A DNA stretch of 64,000 bases from Gigaspora rosea (taxonomy: Eukaryota; Glomeromycota; Glomeromycetes; Diversisporales; Gigasporaceae), in the NCBI GenBank assembly GCA_003550325.1, contig QKWP01000511.1, positions 225,054 to 289,053 of the forward strand, given 5' to 3'. The notes under the pieces were generated by a model. That model did not search any database. It was not told the DNA's origin and saw only the letters and a list, made by a program, of their open reading frames with translations. Below are positions 45,164-57,651 of this stretch, piece after piece. A program made the position numbers and the translations under genes. Numbering within the stretch: the first letter of the stretch is position 1; each line of letters starts with the position of its first letter.

Positions 45164-47118
45164 GGGAGCTTCCAGAAATTACGTAATTTTTGGGTGGTAG
45201 GTAGGGTTGCCAAAATATCAGGTTATAATTCTGGTCAAAATTTTATAATTCTGGCCAAAAGTATAAAATTATAAAATTATTGATAACTTTTGTTCTACTG
45301 GGCCAATTTAGATGTTTTAACTACCAAAATGCCCATCTCGATGAGATGATTCTAGCAAGCCCAAAATCGTTAAAATCTAATTACAGGATCCCAAGATCGT
45401 TCAACTTTTGTGTAATTTTAATTGTAATTTTTTAGAATTACTAAGTAAATTACTTTAACCATATGGGCGGATTTATTTCCACAGGAATATTGAAGATCTG
45501 CCCTCTGATTGGTTAATTTGTTTAATGTAATAATAAAAAGTGATACATACTTTTTCGAAGCCACATGTATTTTTTTTAATATAGTGGTATGAAATTTTGT
45601 GCTTACATTCAACAAGACTTCAGCTTCAATGATCCTCACTGATCCTATGATAATGTTTTTTTAGGCGTAACTTTTACTAGTAATGATGGCAAAGGGCTCA
45701 CCGTGCAAGAATACAAGGCCAGGTGTGATATGTGCAAAAATTTTGCAAACTGACGCCAAATCTTTTATCTAAAACTATGAAGAGTCAAGCTGCTCTAAGT
45801 TTAAAGGTAGAACTCGACTTAGATAACTAGCTGTGTTAACAACATTCGACAAGACTAGATCCCGCAACTGTTTTTTAAGATCCCGCAAGCATTAAAACTT
45901 AGTGATCAACTTTGTCATAAGCATTATACTGAGTTGGTTGTATTTGATAGAAATTTAAGCACGAATAAAAAACAAGAATTTAGACAATGTAAAAACATGT
46001 GGGCTATATACAGTATGTGGCAAAGTATCTTTAAACAAGTTATTCAGAATACAAGAATAGTTTAGGTATTGTGGTATAAATTTATTCATTCAATAAGACC
46101 TTACAAAATTGATTATTTTTTTTTTACTTCATATCAATATTCACTAATCTCAAAACAAAAATATTAATTACTAGATATACAGTCAACAAAAAAAAATAAA
46201 AATACTAGACGTTTTAGATAATTTAGATCAAATACGTATGATATAAGCGATATTGTTTAGTTAATATGAATTAAAGTTGAAATGTGTCTCTAGTAAAGAT
46301 GATAACAGAAATATAGAATCGAATTACTATTTAAAAATATATAATTAAATAAAGTTTCGCTAATAATAAATTGATAATTGACAATAAAATTGTTATTGAT
46401 ATTAATCACATTTTGATTGACAAAATGTCACTTATTAATTTGATTGGTTAAGGTCAAGATTTGATCATCATATGTGTAAAATCGAATTTGTGACAATATT
46501 GAATGGAAACAAATCCACCCATATGCATTGAATAACTTTTGATACACTGGTCCGTTTTGAATGATTTAGCTACCAAACTGTTCGTCTCAGTGAGACGATT
46601 CTAAAAAGCCCAAAATTGCTAAATTCCAATTACAGGATCCCAAGATCAATAAAGATTTGTATTGTTATTAACAATACAAATCTTTATCGGTCTTGTGATC
46701 TTGTGATTGGAATTTAGTGGTTTTGGGCTTGTTAGAATCGACTCACTTAGACGAACATTTTGGTAATTAAATCACCCAAAAGGACCAGTGGATCAAAAGT
46801 TATTCAATGTTAAAGAAATTTACTTAGTGATTCTAAAAAATCACTATTAAAATTACACAAAAGTTGGGATCCTGTGATTAGATTTAACGATTTTGGGCTT
46901 GTTAGAATCGTCTTGTTGAGATGAGCATTTTGGTAGTTAAATCATACAAAACGGGCTAGTGGATCAAAAGTTATTATCAATCCAATAAATTGGACATGTA
47001 AATAATTTTTAAAAAAATATAAAATTTGATTGGCTAATAGGGTATCAGGTGCGGGTGGGTGGGGTAAAATTTTGAAATTTATTAGTAACAAAAAATTATG
47101 TAATTTCTGGAAGCTCCC
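45164..47118. mobile_element. Harbinger-like foldback element, second copy
   Basis: Same element as 37984-39938 at +7,180, with TAA on both sides and the nested palindrome at 46528-46810. Confidence 0.7.
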
Positions 47119-48395
47119 TAAGTTGAGAAGGTCAAAAAATTATAACATAATTTTTTTTAGAAAAAATTGTCTAAAAACGGATCCAGTAGTCCAAATTTAA
47201 TTATTTTAGTACTATTTGATTCATTCCGGTAAAAGGAGTTAAATAGTACCAATTTTATTTCATTTGGATTACTGGATCAGAAGTTATTGGCCAAATACTA
47301 TTGGCCATATCTTTCCTTATCAAATTACTATATAACCAATAGTTTTTTGTGAATATCCTGCAATCCAGTGATCCAAATAACTTAATTTTGGTATCATTGG
47401 ATTTGTCTCACTAAGATGAATCAAATAGTACATAAATTATCTAAATCAGATTACTGTGTTACAAGATATTCAAGTTTTTGTAAAATTATATATATAAATA
47501 TATAGATTTTGAATTTTTTTTTATATAATTAAGGGGTCAAGTGCTACAATATGGGGGTTCATAATGTTATTTATGGATACCCCTTAATAAACAGAAAATT
47601 AGAGAGTTTAAATAGGTAATCGCCTAGAAGATTTTGCAAATATAGTAGCTAGTTTAAAACCTTTAGATAAACTGCTTAAATTAGACAACTAAAAGCTGTA
47701 CTTGTGGCTAGTTGTACTCTCATTTGTATATGTAACTAAATAACTACACTTATAAAGTCCTAGATTTCAAAGATGGATAATTTGATATCAAAAAAAGCAC
47801 AAAGGTTATAAGGGTGCTAACATTTATTAGATAATATTTTAAAAGTGAATCAAGCCAAATCTTATCTTATTTAAAAAATTTTAGCAATTAAATTTAACTA
47901 AATATATTATCTAGTAATAGAGTATAAGCTAGAACTCCAAGCAATCTATAAATAGCCAACTATTTTAAAAATCTTAATATATTACATAAGGTAGCTGCGC
48001 CACACAAGTCGCGCTAAAACCAGAAACGTAAACACGGTTTTGTAATATAACTTTTAGAATATTATAAAGTTTTCTGTATTTCGCAAAATGATGCATAGGG
48101 TGTAATTTCGAATTTTAGCCTATATTAAGTATAATTCAGGCTATCATTTTAAATAATGTCATGGACATTATTATGCAACAATACAGTAATCAGATATAAC
48201 AATTAAATTAATTCAGAAAAAAGAAAACAGATTTTTATATATGCTGTTACCAAATAAAAGAGCATTATATTTAGAAATGGCAAAGGTTAAGACTGGTCAT
48301 AACCGTAATTGATACCAGTTAGAAGTTCCTAACTAATTAGTTAAAAATCTGAGCAATAATAAAATTATTATAGTTTTAATATTTATATGGGAACC

Positions 48396-50046
48396 ACTGA
48401 TCGAAAAAAACTCAGGCAATGCAACTATGACCAGGAAGTGCAGTTAACATCAAGGTTCAATTATAACTTTCAGGCAGATTAATAGCAAAAACGATTCTTG
48501 GTGCCACAAGGATGGTAAATGACCTAAAATGACCTCATGACTCAAATGAATAATGACCAGATATTGGTCATTTCAAAGATGAAATGACCTATCAGGTCAT
48601 TTAAAATTTATATTAAAACTAGAGATATAGTAATTTAGTTGGTTATAACTTCATAATCGGTTATTTAAATCAAATATGTGAGTTGCATATAATTAACCAG
48701 AGTATTTCGTCGTATTAATATATGTAAATGCAAATAATTTTTATGCTTCCAACTAACCGGATACAAGTAAAATAAATAATTTCTTGCTTCCAACTAACCG
48801 GATGCAAATAAAATAAATATTTAAATAGTCATGAATTAACTTAAATTAATAAAAATTTTTAGCAATGTCCCAGTCTTTTCAACTGTTATATTTATTATAA
48901 CTTCTTGTAAATATGGTATTTTTTTGACTTTATAAAGTTGAAATGATGCCATGGAAATTTGTAGGGCATTCGTATTTAGTCATGCTAAATAGCCTAAGTT
49001 GATCTTGTAATTTAATAATACATATAATTGCATCCAAAGATAATGATGAAATCATGAGAATAGTGTTTTATTTTGTTATCGTCGATGTGCTGTACGCCAA
49101 TATAGCCTCTAGACTGATCTATTTTTTAACTTGACTCTCCAAACAGTAAATTAAGAACCTTCGAGAACCTTACATATTCAGATATTGTTTTGGGAAATTC
49201 TATATCTGTCCTACATTCTTTTAAATAAATTTTTCCTCTTCACCAAGTGATGAAAATATTTAGGAATAAATATGTATCTATTGAATAAAAATGGATCTTG
49301 TTAGAGTATTAATATTGTCATTGTGCACCAATGTCGATTTACAAGTGCACACGGGTATAAGGAATGAAATTCTTATTTAAACTATTAAGAGTATTCTTGG
49401 CATGTCATTCATAAGTATTTTGATGGCATAAGAATAGAAAGATGTTTTAGGAAGATGTTAAAAATTTTCACCATTTATTGTTATGTGACATAGTCTATAA
49501 ATACTATAAATAGTAGAATTGTGTGAAATGCACCAATCAGATGACTTGCGTACGTATGTACTTTGGTCCATTCAATTTGGAATTCGACTTTGATTTAGTT
49601 TAAATCGATAATCCACATAATCATCTTTTTTTTGAAAATATTAGAAAAGTTAGAGTTTCATTGTTTTTGCTAGGGTTTATCAGTTTAATGTGATAATGTG
49701 ATCTTACAATTTCTCCAGTATTTCATTGCTTTGCCGTAGAACATAGCTCGAGGCATGCATAATGTTGTAACAATAAGGCTAATTCGTGAGTGATTTAGCC
49801 ATGCTATACTGATTAACTTCGATCTCATGCTATAGATTTTATCGTATACCATGAAACATGACTGGATATTGTACTTGATAAAAGTGCTATAATTGTGATA
49901 TTGACTTTGGTTACATAGATTTACATGATTTATATGAAAATTATAATATTTGTACTCTTTGTACTTAATAAATTCAATGTTAATATTTTTCTAATAAGTT
50001 GTGAATGAATATATTATGTTTAAGGTGATTCGGAACAGTTTTATTA
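48396..50046. other. Mostly unique intergenic sequence
   Basis: ATGGTAAATGACCTAAAATG with repeated AAATGACCT at 48,510-48,605 looks like one end of a DNA element without a visible partner. A 41-bp direct repeat (GCTTCCAACTAACCGGAT) lies at 48745 and 48786. From 48,850 no repeat or gene is recognised. Confidence 0.45.
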
Positions 50047-50242
50047 CAGTCGCACCCCCCTAAGTGCATGCCCTCGGGACCATAGTGAAAAAAAGCCAAA
50101 ATGTGCACTTAGAGGGGGTTTGCACTTAGAGGGGTTAAAATTTATAATTGTTATATTGTTTGGGACCAAGAGGGGCCGTGCACTTAAAGAGGTTTTTCAT
50201 ATACCGTGCACTTAGGGGGTGTGCACTTAGGGGGTGCGACTG
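50047..50242. mobile_element. pogo/Tigger-like MITE (TA TSD)
   Basis: Ends CAGTCGCACCCCCCTAAGTG and complement CAGTCGCACCCCCTAAGTGC, with TA on both sides (50045-50046, 50243-50244). About six copies of GTGCACTTAGAGGGG fill the ends. 196 bp. CAGT ends and TA duplication fit the pogo branch of Tc1/mariner. Confidence 0.85.
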
Positions 50243-50822
50243 TATATTCACTTTCTAAAGTTTTTTTCTAAATCTGAATATCTGCATATACCAAATTAAT
50301 TCAAAGCCTTGATTCATATACAGAATTCAATTAACGCTCTAGTATGTTTCTTGTCATTAAGGAGATAGATTAATAGTTGTTTTTTTTAATGTGTGTTGCG
50401 ATGACTGTAAACAATGTCTATACAATGGTTGCAAAGAATATTCTGTCAAGATATGATGGCAAAATTTTGCAAATTGAATAATATCTTCTTCTTAAATATC
50501 GTTATCAGCAAGCAACATAACAATAGAAATTGAAGCTTTTGTATGCTACCGATAAGTTTTAGGAGTTGTATAGACAACTCACTATACGAAATATGGAGAT
50601 ATGTAATATTTAGGCAGAAGGACTCGCGCTGTTTTCTGTTCAAGCACTTGCAGACATTAATTTGTCATAACTAACTTTTGTCTTTGATCTTCCCTGCACC
50701 ATTTTCTGATTTTTACATGCTTCAAAACTTACCTGTAACAGCTTATATATGTGATAATCACTCTTCTTTTCAATCATGTGATATCCTATCACTTCGCACA
50801 ATAAGTAGGAGTGATTAATTAA
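50243..50822. other. Intergenic, no gene recognised
   Basis: A 65-codon reverse frame (50643-50446) is Ser/Leu/Ile-rich without motif; not credited. Confidence 0.4.
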
Positions 50823-50956
50823 GGGGAGGGCCAGAAATCAGCTGATTTCCTAGAGGGGGAAGGCTGAAAAACTGGAAATTTAATATGAAGACCTGCCTAA
50901 AATAGGGGGGTCAAAATTTTGGCCAAAATCAAATCAGCTGATTCCTGGCAGCGCCC
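50823..50956. mobile_element. Harbinger-like MITE (TSD TAA)
   Basis: Ends GGGGAGGGCCAGAAATCAGC and complement GGGCGCTGCCAGGAATCAGC, continuing into TGATTT, flanked by TAA (50820-50822, 50957-50959). 134 bp with AATCAGCTGATT palindromes at both ends. Confidence 0.7.
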
Positions 50957-50959
50957 TAA

Positions 50960-52427
50960 GGGATGACAATAGGCGATTTTGTAAGTATAATATATTGCAC
51001 AATAAGTATTTATAAAAGGATGGAATTATGAAGTCATAGTAAATGAATATTTAGGGAGTAATCGAAGTTTGTTCTCCCTTTTTTGTCTTTGCTGCTAGCT
51101 CGACACAAGTATAACTTTTTTGTTGATGCTTACTTACCCACTGCTAGGCAAATGTATTTAGTGTGTTGGGTACTTTGGAGTTATAGGTGTGATTGATAGC
51201 CCGAGTGGACAACCCTGATGTCGAATATGAGTAATTTGATAGCTCAACTTTACAGCTCGGATATTGCGATGCTAGGAACCAAATGTAGACCATGTTTGCA
51301 GTGAGGTGATATCCCACTCAAAGAATTTTTGTAGAATGATAGTAGATCACATGATGAAAAGCACGGGAGTCACGTATCTGCACCATAGAACAAGGTCATC
51401 AATCTGCAAAAGGAAACTGATTGGAGGCAAAGTTCATATGTAAACGACGCAATGACATTACATTCATGTGCATTACTAGATTTAACTGGACCGCTACAGG
51501 CATATCCCTGATTAATTAAATCAGCTTAATTTTGTAAATCACCATACTACTAAAGCATCCAGATTTTGTATACGAATGCAAATCTCGAATACTGTAGAAT
51601 GTACTTTGTACCATGTTCCTGGTAAAACTTTATACAAAAATACTAAAAAAATAAATTTCTGCTTCGATATACCCTCTTTTGGGTATGACCCTTACCTAAT
51701 AACATGCCATTAATATAATGTCTGAATTTTTTAGCGTACAGTACGTACAGTATGTATAGTTGTATAGTGTGTATAGTATGTGAAATACATATAGTATGCT
51801 TATGATATATAAACTACCTATATGCAAAATTTTGCAAGGAATAAGTTGGCTTAGAAAATAAATGGCAGTTTCATAAGGGCAAATTTAAGACATGAATAGT
51901 TTTATGATTAGTTCTAGAATATTCTAAAAAATTTTTTGCGTACTGTACTATACGCGGCACATCACTAACCACTTATCCAACGTAAGATTTTGTCACTTTA
52001 AAAAGCATCATGCACATTCTCTAGCAAAGATCATATTAGAGTTTGGAGCCCGATTCAATTTTTTTTATATGGTCAAACTGGTCTTAATTGGATTTACAAC
52101 AGTATACAGTCAGGGCATATACCAAATTGGTTATTGATAATTACACCTTATTTGGTAGTAATTGTTAGTATGATTGTTCTAGATTTTACTTTTGAATATT
52201 CCACGTGTCATATGTGGGACCTGCTATATAAAAAAAATTTTTTCTTAGCCGCATTCGTAGCCCTTTTACATATTTTTTTTATAGAAAGAAAAACTTCACT
52301 AATTGTACTAAGTTCAGATCAAATCCAACAACACAAGGTCAGGAATATACCAAATTTTTTGTGATGATACTATAACAGCACTTTATTATACAGGTCTTAT
52401 ATACAACCTGTGCTTTTTTGAAAGCTT
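50960..52427. other. Intergenic with dispersed repeat and GTAC-rich inverted repeat
   Basis: A reverse copy of the AGGAACG repeat lies near 51,595-51,635. GCGTACAGTACGTACAGTAT at 51,735 is partly mirrored by GCGTACTGTACTATACGCGG at 51,939, bounding about 220 bp. A 76-codon frame (52134-52364) is hydrophobic and unsupported. Confidence 0.4.
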
Positions 52428-52467
52428 ATTCGCACAGGTATATATGAAAATATATACCTGTACGAAT
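52428..52467. repeat. 17-bp-stem hairpin (ATTCGCACAGGTATATA)
   Basis: ATTCGCACAGGTATATA-TGAAAA-TATATACCTGTACGAAT, one mismatch. ACAGGT/ACCTGT also recurs just upstream near 52,390-52,410. Confidence 0.75.
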
Positions 52468-52499
52468 GAGTTATTTATTATAAAAGAATAGAATCGTTT

Positions 52500-52960
52500 A
52501 CAAACAATTCTTGTAATCAGTTTCAAGTTTTTAAAATTCTTGTAGTGGGCGAAGACTCTGTTTGGTCCATTGGTAATTCTTATAGCAAAGTAAAGAATAT
52601 ATTTTGTTAGGTATTTTTAAAATTTTCATACTATATTTTAGTCGAAAATTTTTAAAATTCTCATAGCTAATGAAAAATTTATTTGGTCAGGTTATTTTAA
52701 AGTTTTTATAGTTGGGAGAAGACTAAATTGGTCGACAGATTTTTAAAGTCTTATATGAACCTCCAATCTGACGAATATGAATCGTCTGCTCTAATAACTG
52801 GGCAAAGACTATATTCGGCCAGAATATTTTTAAAGCTTTCATAACTGGCAAAGACTTTATTTAATATTTTTAAAATTATCATAACTGAAGATTTTTAGTT
52901 TATAATTGTTGGGAGAACATTTTTAAAGTTCTTATAGTTTTGAATTCAAATTTGGGCCTG
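52500..52960 (+). repeat. Degenerate ~65-80 bp tandem array
   Basis: About six units of TATTTTTAAAGTTTTCATA, then ACTGGCAAAGACTATATTTG, then GTCAG, in various decayed forms. Confidence 0.65.
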
Positions 52961-52964
52961 TTTT

Positions 52965-53770
52965 TTTCTTGTAAGGTTAAAATTTAAATAAATATGTTTA
53001 TATAAAATAGTTCATCGAATTGGTTCTATATTTTAGAGATATTTTTTTTTATTGAAACTGATCTACAAGTTGTTTTGAAGTTTTTTTCATGTTACAAATA
53101 AAATCATTGAGCTTCAAGATCGTTAATTGTAAAGTTGCTGCTCGATATTTAAAGGAGAAAAATTAAAATTGGAATAAGTAAGAAAAAATTTTTACATACA
53201 AATGTATTATAAATAGCAACAAAAAAAAGCCCGTACAATAAATAAATATTATTACTGTATTAATTAAAATCGTTTATTTATTAAAATAATTTAAAATTAC
53301 ATATATTTATTAAAATAAAAAATTTTTTGTTTTAATAACTTTGATTAAAATAAATTAAAATACTTGATAATAATTATTCTCTCACTATTAGTTTACTCTA
53401 AATTCGATAATACCTACGATTAAAATAAATAATAAATTAATAAATACCTCTTTCTATATAAGCAAGATTGAATAAATTAAAGTAATAGCAAGTAAATCAC
53501 TAATGAATATATGTTACTAAAAAGTCTTTATGACTAAATTACTTACTTCAAATATTTCAGCCCATATTGCTTTATAAATCTTAACTTGTACTTGATCTTT
53601 TTGCTAAAATATATAAAAGGCTCTTCACTTCGCTTTTGACCTCTTGAAGCAAACACTACAAAAGATCTTTTAAACTATTATTTAGTCTAAAAAATTATTT
53701 CTTTTTATTTGAAAATATGCACGGCAGTCTTTAACTTTAGGACATATTACCTTTTTACAAACAGCTCACA
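52965..53770. other. Intergenic, no gene recognised
   Basis: A+T-rich with ATTTATTAAAATAA and AATAAATTAAAATA words around 53,260-53,440. Confidence 0.45.
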
Positions 53771-53777
53771 TTGAGGG

Positions 53778-54002
53778 ATTAATTGGGATGAACAAAACTA
53801 TAAACTTCATATTGTCTATTGACATATCGTTAAAATTCGTGATGAACTTGAACTTAAAAAAAATGCAATGGCCAATCAAAATTCACTGAATTTTGTAGAT
53901 CATTCTAGATCTCCAATTTCAAATTTAGTATATGCCTTGACTGGTATAACGGATCCAGAATCTAGATCATCTGATCAGAGCTGTGTAAAGATTATTACAT
54001 AA
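53778..54002 (+). pseudogene. 75-codon coding remnant with one in-frame stop
   Basis: One frame reads Ile-Asn-Trp-Asp-Glu-Gln through a single TGA (53820-53822), then about 59 codons to TAA 54000-54002. The second half is polar and codon-balanced: Leu-Lys-Lys-Asn-Ala-Met-Ala-Asn-Gln-Asn, then Pro-Ile-Ser-Asn-Leu-Val, then Thr-Asp-Pro-Glu-Ser-Arg-Ser-Ser-Asp. It looks like the C-terminal end of a larger lost gene. Family not recognised. Confidence 0.4.
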
Positions 54003-54056
54003 AATTGGAACTACCAATAAGAGTCAAGATTTTGTGGACAAATGCGATGTATGAAT

Positions 54057-54108
54057 TAAACCATACACTTCGTACTTTGTACTACGTTCCTAGTAAAAAT
54101 AGAAAAGA
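54057..54108 (-). repeat. Dispersed repeat, copy 3
   Basis: Reverse-oriented match to positions 4-44: CATACACTTCGTACTTTGTA, then CTACGTTCCTAGTAA. Confidence 0.5.
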
Positions 54109-54109
54109 T

Positions 54110-54425
54110 TTACATAAAATGTCAAAAATAGAAGTATTAATTTTCATATGAAACATCCCAATTAGGCAATTGATTAATACTTATCTTGATTGAACCGGTT
54201 TTTTCCTACTAGCATCTTGGTTTCCTGTGATTGTTGCTACGCTGGGGCCTCCCTGCTTAGCTCCCTTTTCGATCTGTTGACTTTACTGTTAACTTGTAAG
54301 ATTTTAATATAGTATACAAAAATTAATTATTATTAGTTTTATCTAGTTTGAATATTTGATAGATTTTTTTTTTTGATTTATTTAATATTATATTCTATTA
54401 TGAATAAGCACTCTCTTTTTTGAAA
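54110..54425. other. Intergenic next to the LINE 3' end
   Basis: A short less A+T-rich stretch (54,185-54,290) has no recognisable feature. T-rich from 54,365. Confidence 0.4.
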
Positions 54426-54441
54426 TTTTATAATAAATTAA
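54426..54441. repeat. Candidate LINE target-site duplication, 3' side
   Basis: TTTTATAATAAATTAA, identical to 63185-63200. It sits directly against the T-run that is the LINE poly(A) tail, as target-primed insertion predicts. A/T-only, so chance is not excluded. Confidence 0.55.
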
Positions 54442-54442
54442 A

Positions 54443-54452
54443 TTTTTTTTTT
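54443..54452 (-). other. LINE poly(A) tail (T10 on the plus strand)
   Basis: Ten T on the plus strand between the candidate target duplication and the 3' UTR. Confidence 0.7.
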
Positions 54453-54468
54453 AACTAGCGGTCCTGCC

Positions 54469-54474
54469 TTTATT
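54469..54474 (-). terminator. Polyadenylation signal AATAAA
   Basis: TTTATT on the plus strand, 17 bp before the poly(A) run on the minus strand. Correct spacing for the LINE 3' end. Confidence 0.6.
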
Positions 54475-55687
54475 AACAAGAATAGTATATTTATGCCTAA
54501 GTTTACATTTATATTACTACATATATTAAACTTTTCTAAATCTAATAAAAACTCACTTGACTTCAACGAAGCCCAGATGCGATCTGCCATGACAGCTGTT
54601 TCCCTCTTTTTAAAGCCCTCAACTCACTGAGAGTAGTTTAAATGTCACCAGGCAGAGGCTGTTAGCCTTATTAGAACCGATTAGCTATTATTGTTTTTAT
54701 TCTTTTTATATACCGGCTTTATAAGAGACAACCAAGCTGGTCTACTGAAGTTGGAGATGAAGTTCTTTATCATATCCTTCATGACACCTAAGATCTTTTT
54801 CTTCTTTTCTATTCCTTTCTCTTTCTGTGAAGACTCTTCTCTGTTTAACAGCTTATTCTCTTTGTCTTCTTCTAAGCGTGTTTCCTTTCTTTTTCTCTTT
54901 TCAGGTTTTCTTTTTTCTTTTTCTTGCTTTTCTTTTTTCTGGTTTCGTAATATTCCATTTGTTTTTTTCCATTCGTTGAAACCTTTGCATCTGAAGCACC
55001 AGATTCGTTTATAAAATATTTTCCAGAAACTGTGTACTAAAGGTATAGAATTTGTCTTCTTAATTTTGGCTTTTCGCAGATTATATGTTCTATTTTCTCT
55101 TTGATTTCATATGGATTATACCCTCTAATTAAAGTGGCTTGTCTTCCTTCTTTTTCCTTGTTGGTACTCCTGAATAGTGCTTTCTCCTATTTTGTTTTGT
55201 CTACCATCTTAAGATCTTTCTTTCTTTTTATCTTAGCTATCACATTATCACAAATCTCTTTTCTTGTCCTTTTCCACAAGATTCCATAGACTTCGCAAGA
55301 TGCTAAGTGATCTTGCGACTTTTCTTTCCTTAACAGCTTATGCACGTGCTGGTCTCATACACTTCAGGCCTTCTTTTGTGTAGGATGTCCTTTGTTGGGA
55401 GCTGTTTGGTGATGCATTTAATTTGAAATACCCAGGATCCAGTTTTCTTTTCACTTGTACATTTGAAACCTCATTTTTTGCAGTATTGTCCCAGAGCGCT
55501 CTCCATCTCATAGTATTTAGGGATGCCCATTTTGCATCATAGTGTGCAATTGTTACTGTGTTAACAAATTTTTTTAAGGGCTGATCTATGATGCTGTTTT
55601 TCTGGCAAGCCTATCTGCTGCTTTATTTAACGTGTTACCACTATGACTTTTTACTTTGTGCATACGAAGCTTAATTTTTTTCCAACT

Positions 55688-56131
55688 CTAGCACCTTATA
55701 ATTGCTCGCAGAACACTTTCATTTGTTAGTTTTAGGTCTTCGCGTGTTCTTGACACCCTTTTTCCTTTTTTAATTGCATTAATTGCATATGCGCTGTCAG
55801 TGTAAATATGGACTTCAGCTCTGCATGGCATAACCAGTAAGGCTGTCCAAATCGCACCTAATTTTGCTCTTGTTGAAGCGGGCCAGTCACTAATTTTACT
55901 ACTAAATTCTATATTTTCTATGCTACTATCTATGCTACTAATTATCCAACCATTTCTCAGCGCTATTTTCTCTATTTCTATGTTACTACTATCCAACGAC
56001 CCATTTGAGAACACCTTGAATCTATTTTCTTTTCTAATTTTTATCCAGATTTCTTTTAGTCTCTCTTGTATTTCTTTCTTCTCGATTTGGTCTTCTATAA
56101 ACTTTTCTTCAAAGAGCTTCACTACTACCAT
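55688..56131 (-). pseudogene. LINE RNase H domain, catalytic residues lost
   Basis: The longest unbroken piece of ORF2 (147 codons); RNase H removes the RNA template during copying. The first catalytic Asp in the Asp-Gly-Ser motif is Asn (codon 56005-56003). The catalytic Glu in Thr-Arg-Ala-Glu-Leu is Lys (55864-55862). The Tyr-Thr-Asp-Ser-Ala-Tyr motif near 55,800 is intact. The domain should be inactive. Both changes are G-to-A in the coding strand. Confidence 0.85.
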
Positions 56132-57651
56132 TGGTGTTTACTGAACTTCTATTTCTTTATTTTTGTTTATAGTCGTTTCTTCAAAGGGAATTAGGTATAG
56201 CTACTCACACTCTAGCTTATAGTATTTTTTTTGTTTTTTTATTTTCCAAAGTTAATTCTTCTGGCAGGCTAGCAAAGTTTGGTCCTCTTAGAATTTCTTT
56301 TTCATATGAATCTTTATTAACTACTCTTTTGCTACTCTTAAATGCTTTAGAGAGCACACATTTTTTCCCTTCTGCACTTTCTGCTAGCTCACAGCCCTGG
56401 CACTCTCTGATTCTACGACCCTGATTCGTTGACCTGTCTGTTTTTACCCAGTGCTTCAATAGTAATTTTTGCTTCTCGTTCTTTTTGAGATTCTTGCAAG
56501 CTTACAGTCTTTTTGAAGGCTCTGTGGACTAAAGACGATCCACTCTTTTTTCTTTTGTTGTTTGAAATTTGCCCAGATCAACCTTGCATATCATATTGTT
56601 TGGTCTTAATTTTTTGAATTTTTCCTTGATTTCGCTCATTTCTGTGCTTTTTGTCAGTAGCTCCTTCTCTAATTTTGCAAACCAAAGTGCCTTCTTTCCG
56701 CTACATCTTTGCCCTCTTAATTTTTCTTTTGTTGCTACATAAGTATTTTGGTTTCACTTGGATCTAACACCTGCCCCACTATATATATATGAAGCTTGTT
56801 TTCATTGCAGAAGCTTGTTAAACTGCGTTTCTCTAGTAGGTCAGCCACCTCTGAGTCTTGCTGTGCCAAGTTTAACATGGCCGCCTTTGCACTATTGTGA
56901 TTTTTAGCCAAATCTTTTAGCTATCTTAACTGTATTAAAGGACAGATTTTTCCTAATGATGTGTCTGTTTAATCTTTCACGATTCACTTCAAGCACGCAT
57001 TTTGTACTTTTATAGCAAAGCTAGCTTTGCATCAATCTGATTCACGTAGTGTGCCCTACTGCTCCAGTGTCATTTAGCCTTATGACAAGTTCAGTAAAGT
57101 GATGTGAGATCTGGTTCTGCCAATGAGTTTTGGCTCCTACTAGGTTTCTGTGTGTTATGATGGAGTTTGCTAGAGTTTTTGCTGGGTTTGCTTTATTTTT
57201 TATTATCATTAACATTGGTCAATGCAACCTTGTACACGTGATTTTGAGCAAAATGCAGCACTGTAAGCGATATTCCAACCTGGGAATCAACACCCTATTG
57301 TTTATGTATACTAGCTATCCCAAAGTCATTCTTTTTTTCTGAATTGCTTTTACAATTTGTTGAACCTCTTTCTTAACAATCTCTGAGCAGCATTCTTTTC
57401 CTTTTCATTCTAATAGCCAGATCCCTAAGTACCTTGTAGCCTTTTCCTTATTCTTTGCTTAGACAGTAGCTCCTCCTATCTGGATCTCATTATTTTCTTG
57501 CAAGATGCCCTTCTTGCTATTTGAGTTGATGATGATTAACTCGGACTTGTTACCATTAATTTTTATGCATTAATTTCGAAAAATTCCTCAGATAACATAA
57601 AGATTTCTGATATTTTGCTTCTTGATTTTGCCAACTACACTGTGTCATTAG

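Larger units (their letters stand above)
41856..48395 (+). repeat. Duplicated block, copy 2 (starts at the N gap)
   Basis: Same order of elements as copy 1: tRNA-derived head about 41,889-41,969, minisatellite 42,034-42,229, hairpin 42,741-42,767, GGCCGG element about 43,792-44,115. Differences seen: the 241-bp extra unit and two base changes within it (CATTATTGG for CATTTTTGG, GTGCTC for GTGGTC). Confidence 0.95.

Noticed and set aside
34917-48395. True segmental duplication
   Set aside because: Both inner boundaries coincide with the gap edges, which a biological duplication would not do except by chance.
52134-52364. 76-codon hydrophobic frame
   Set aside because: A+T-rich reading yields Phe/Leu/Ile by chance. 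No start context, splice sites or similarity.
54691-55289. Plus-strand frames of 107 and 62 codons
   Set aside because: They are antisense shadows of the LINE ORF2 tail, which reads sensibly on the minus strand.
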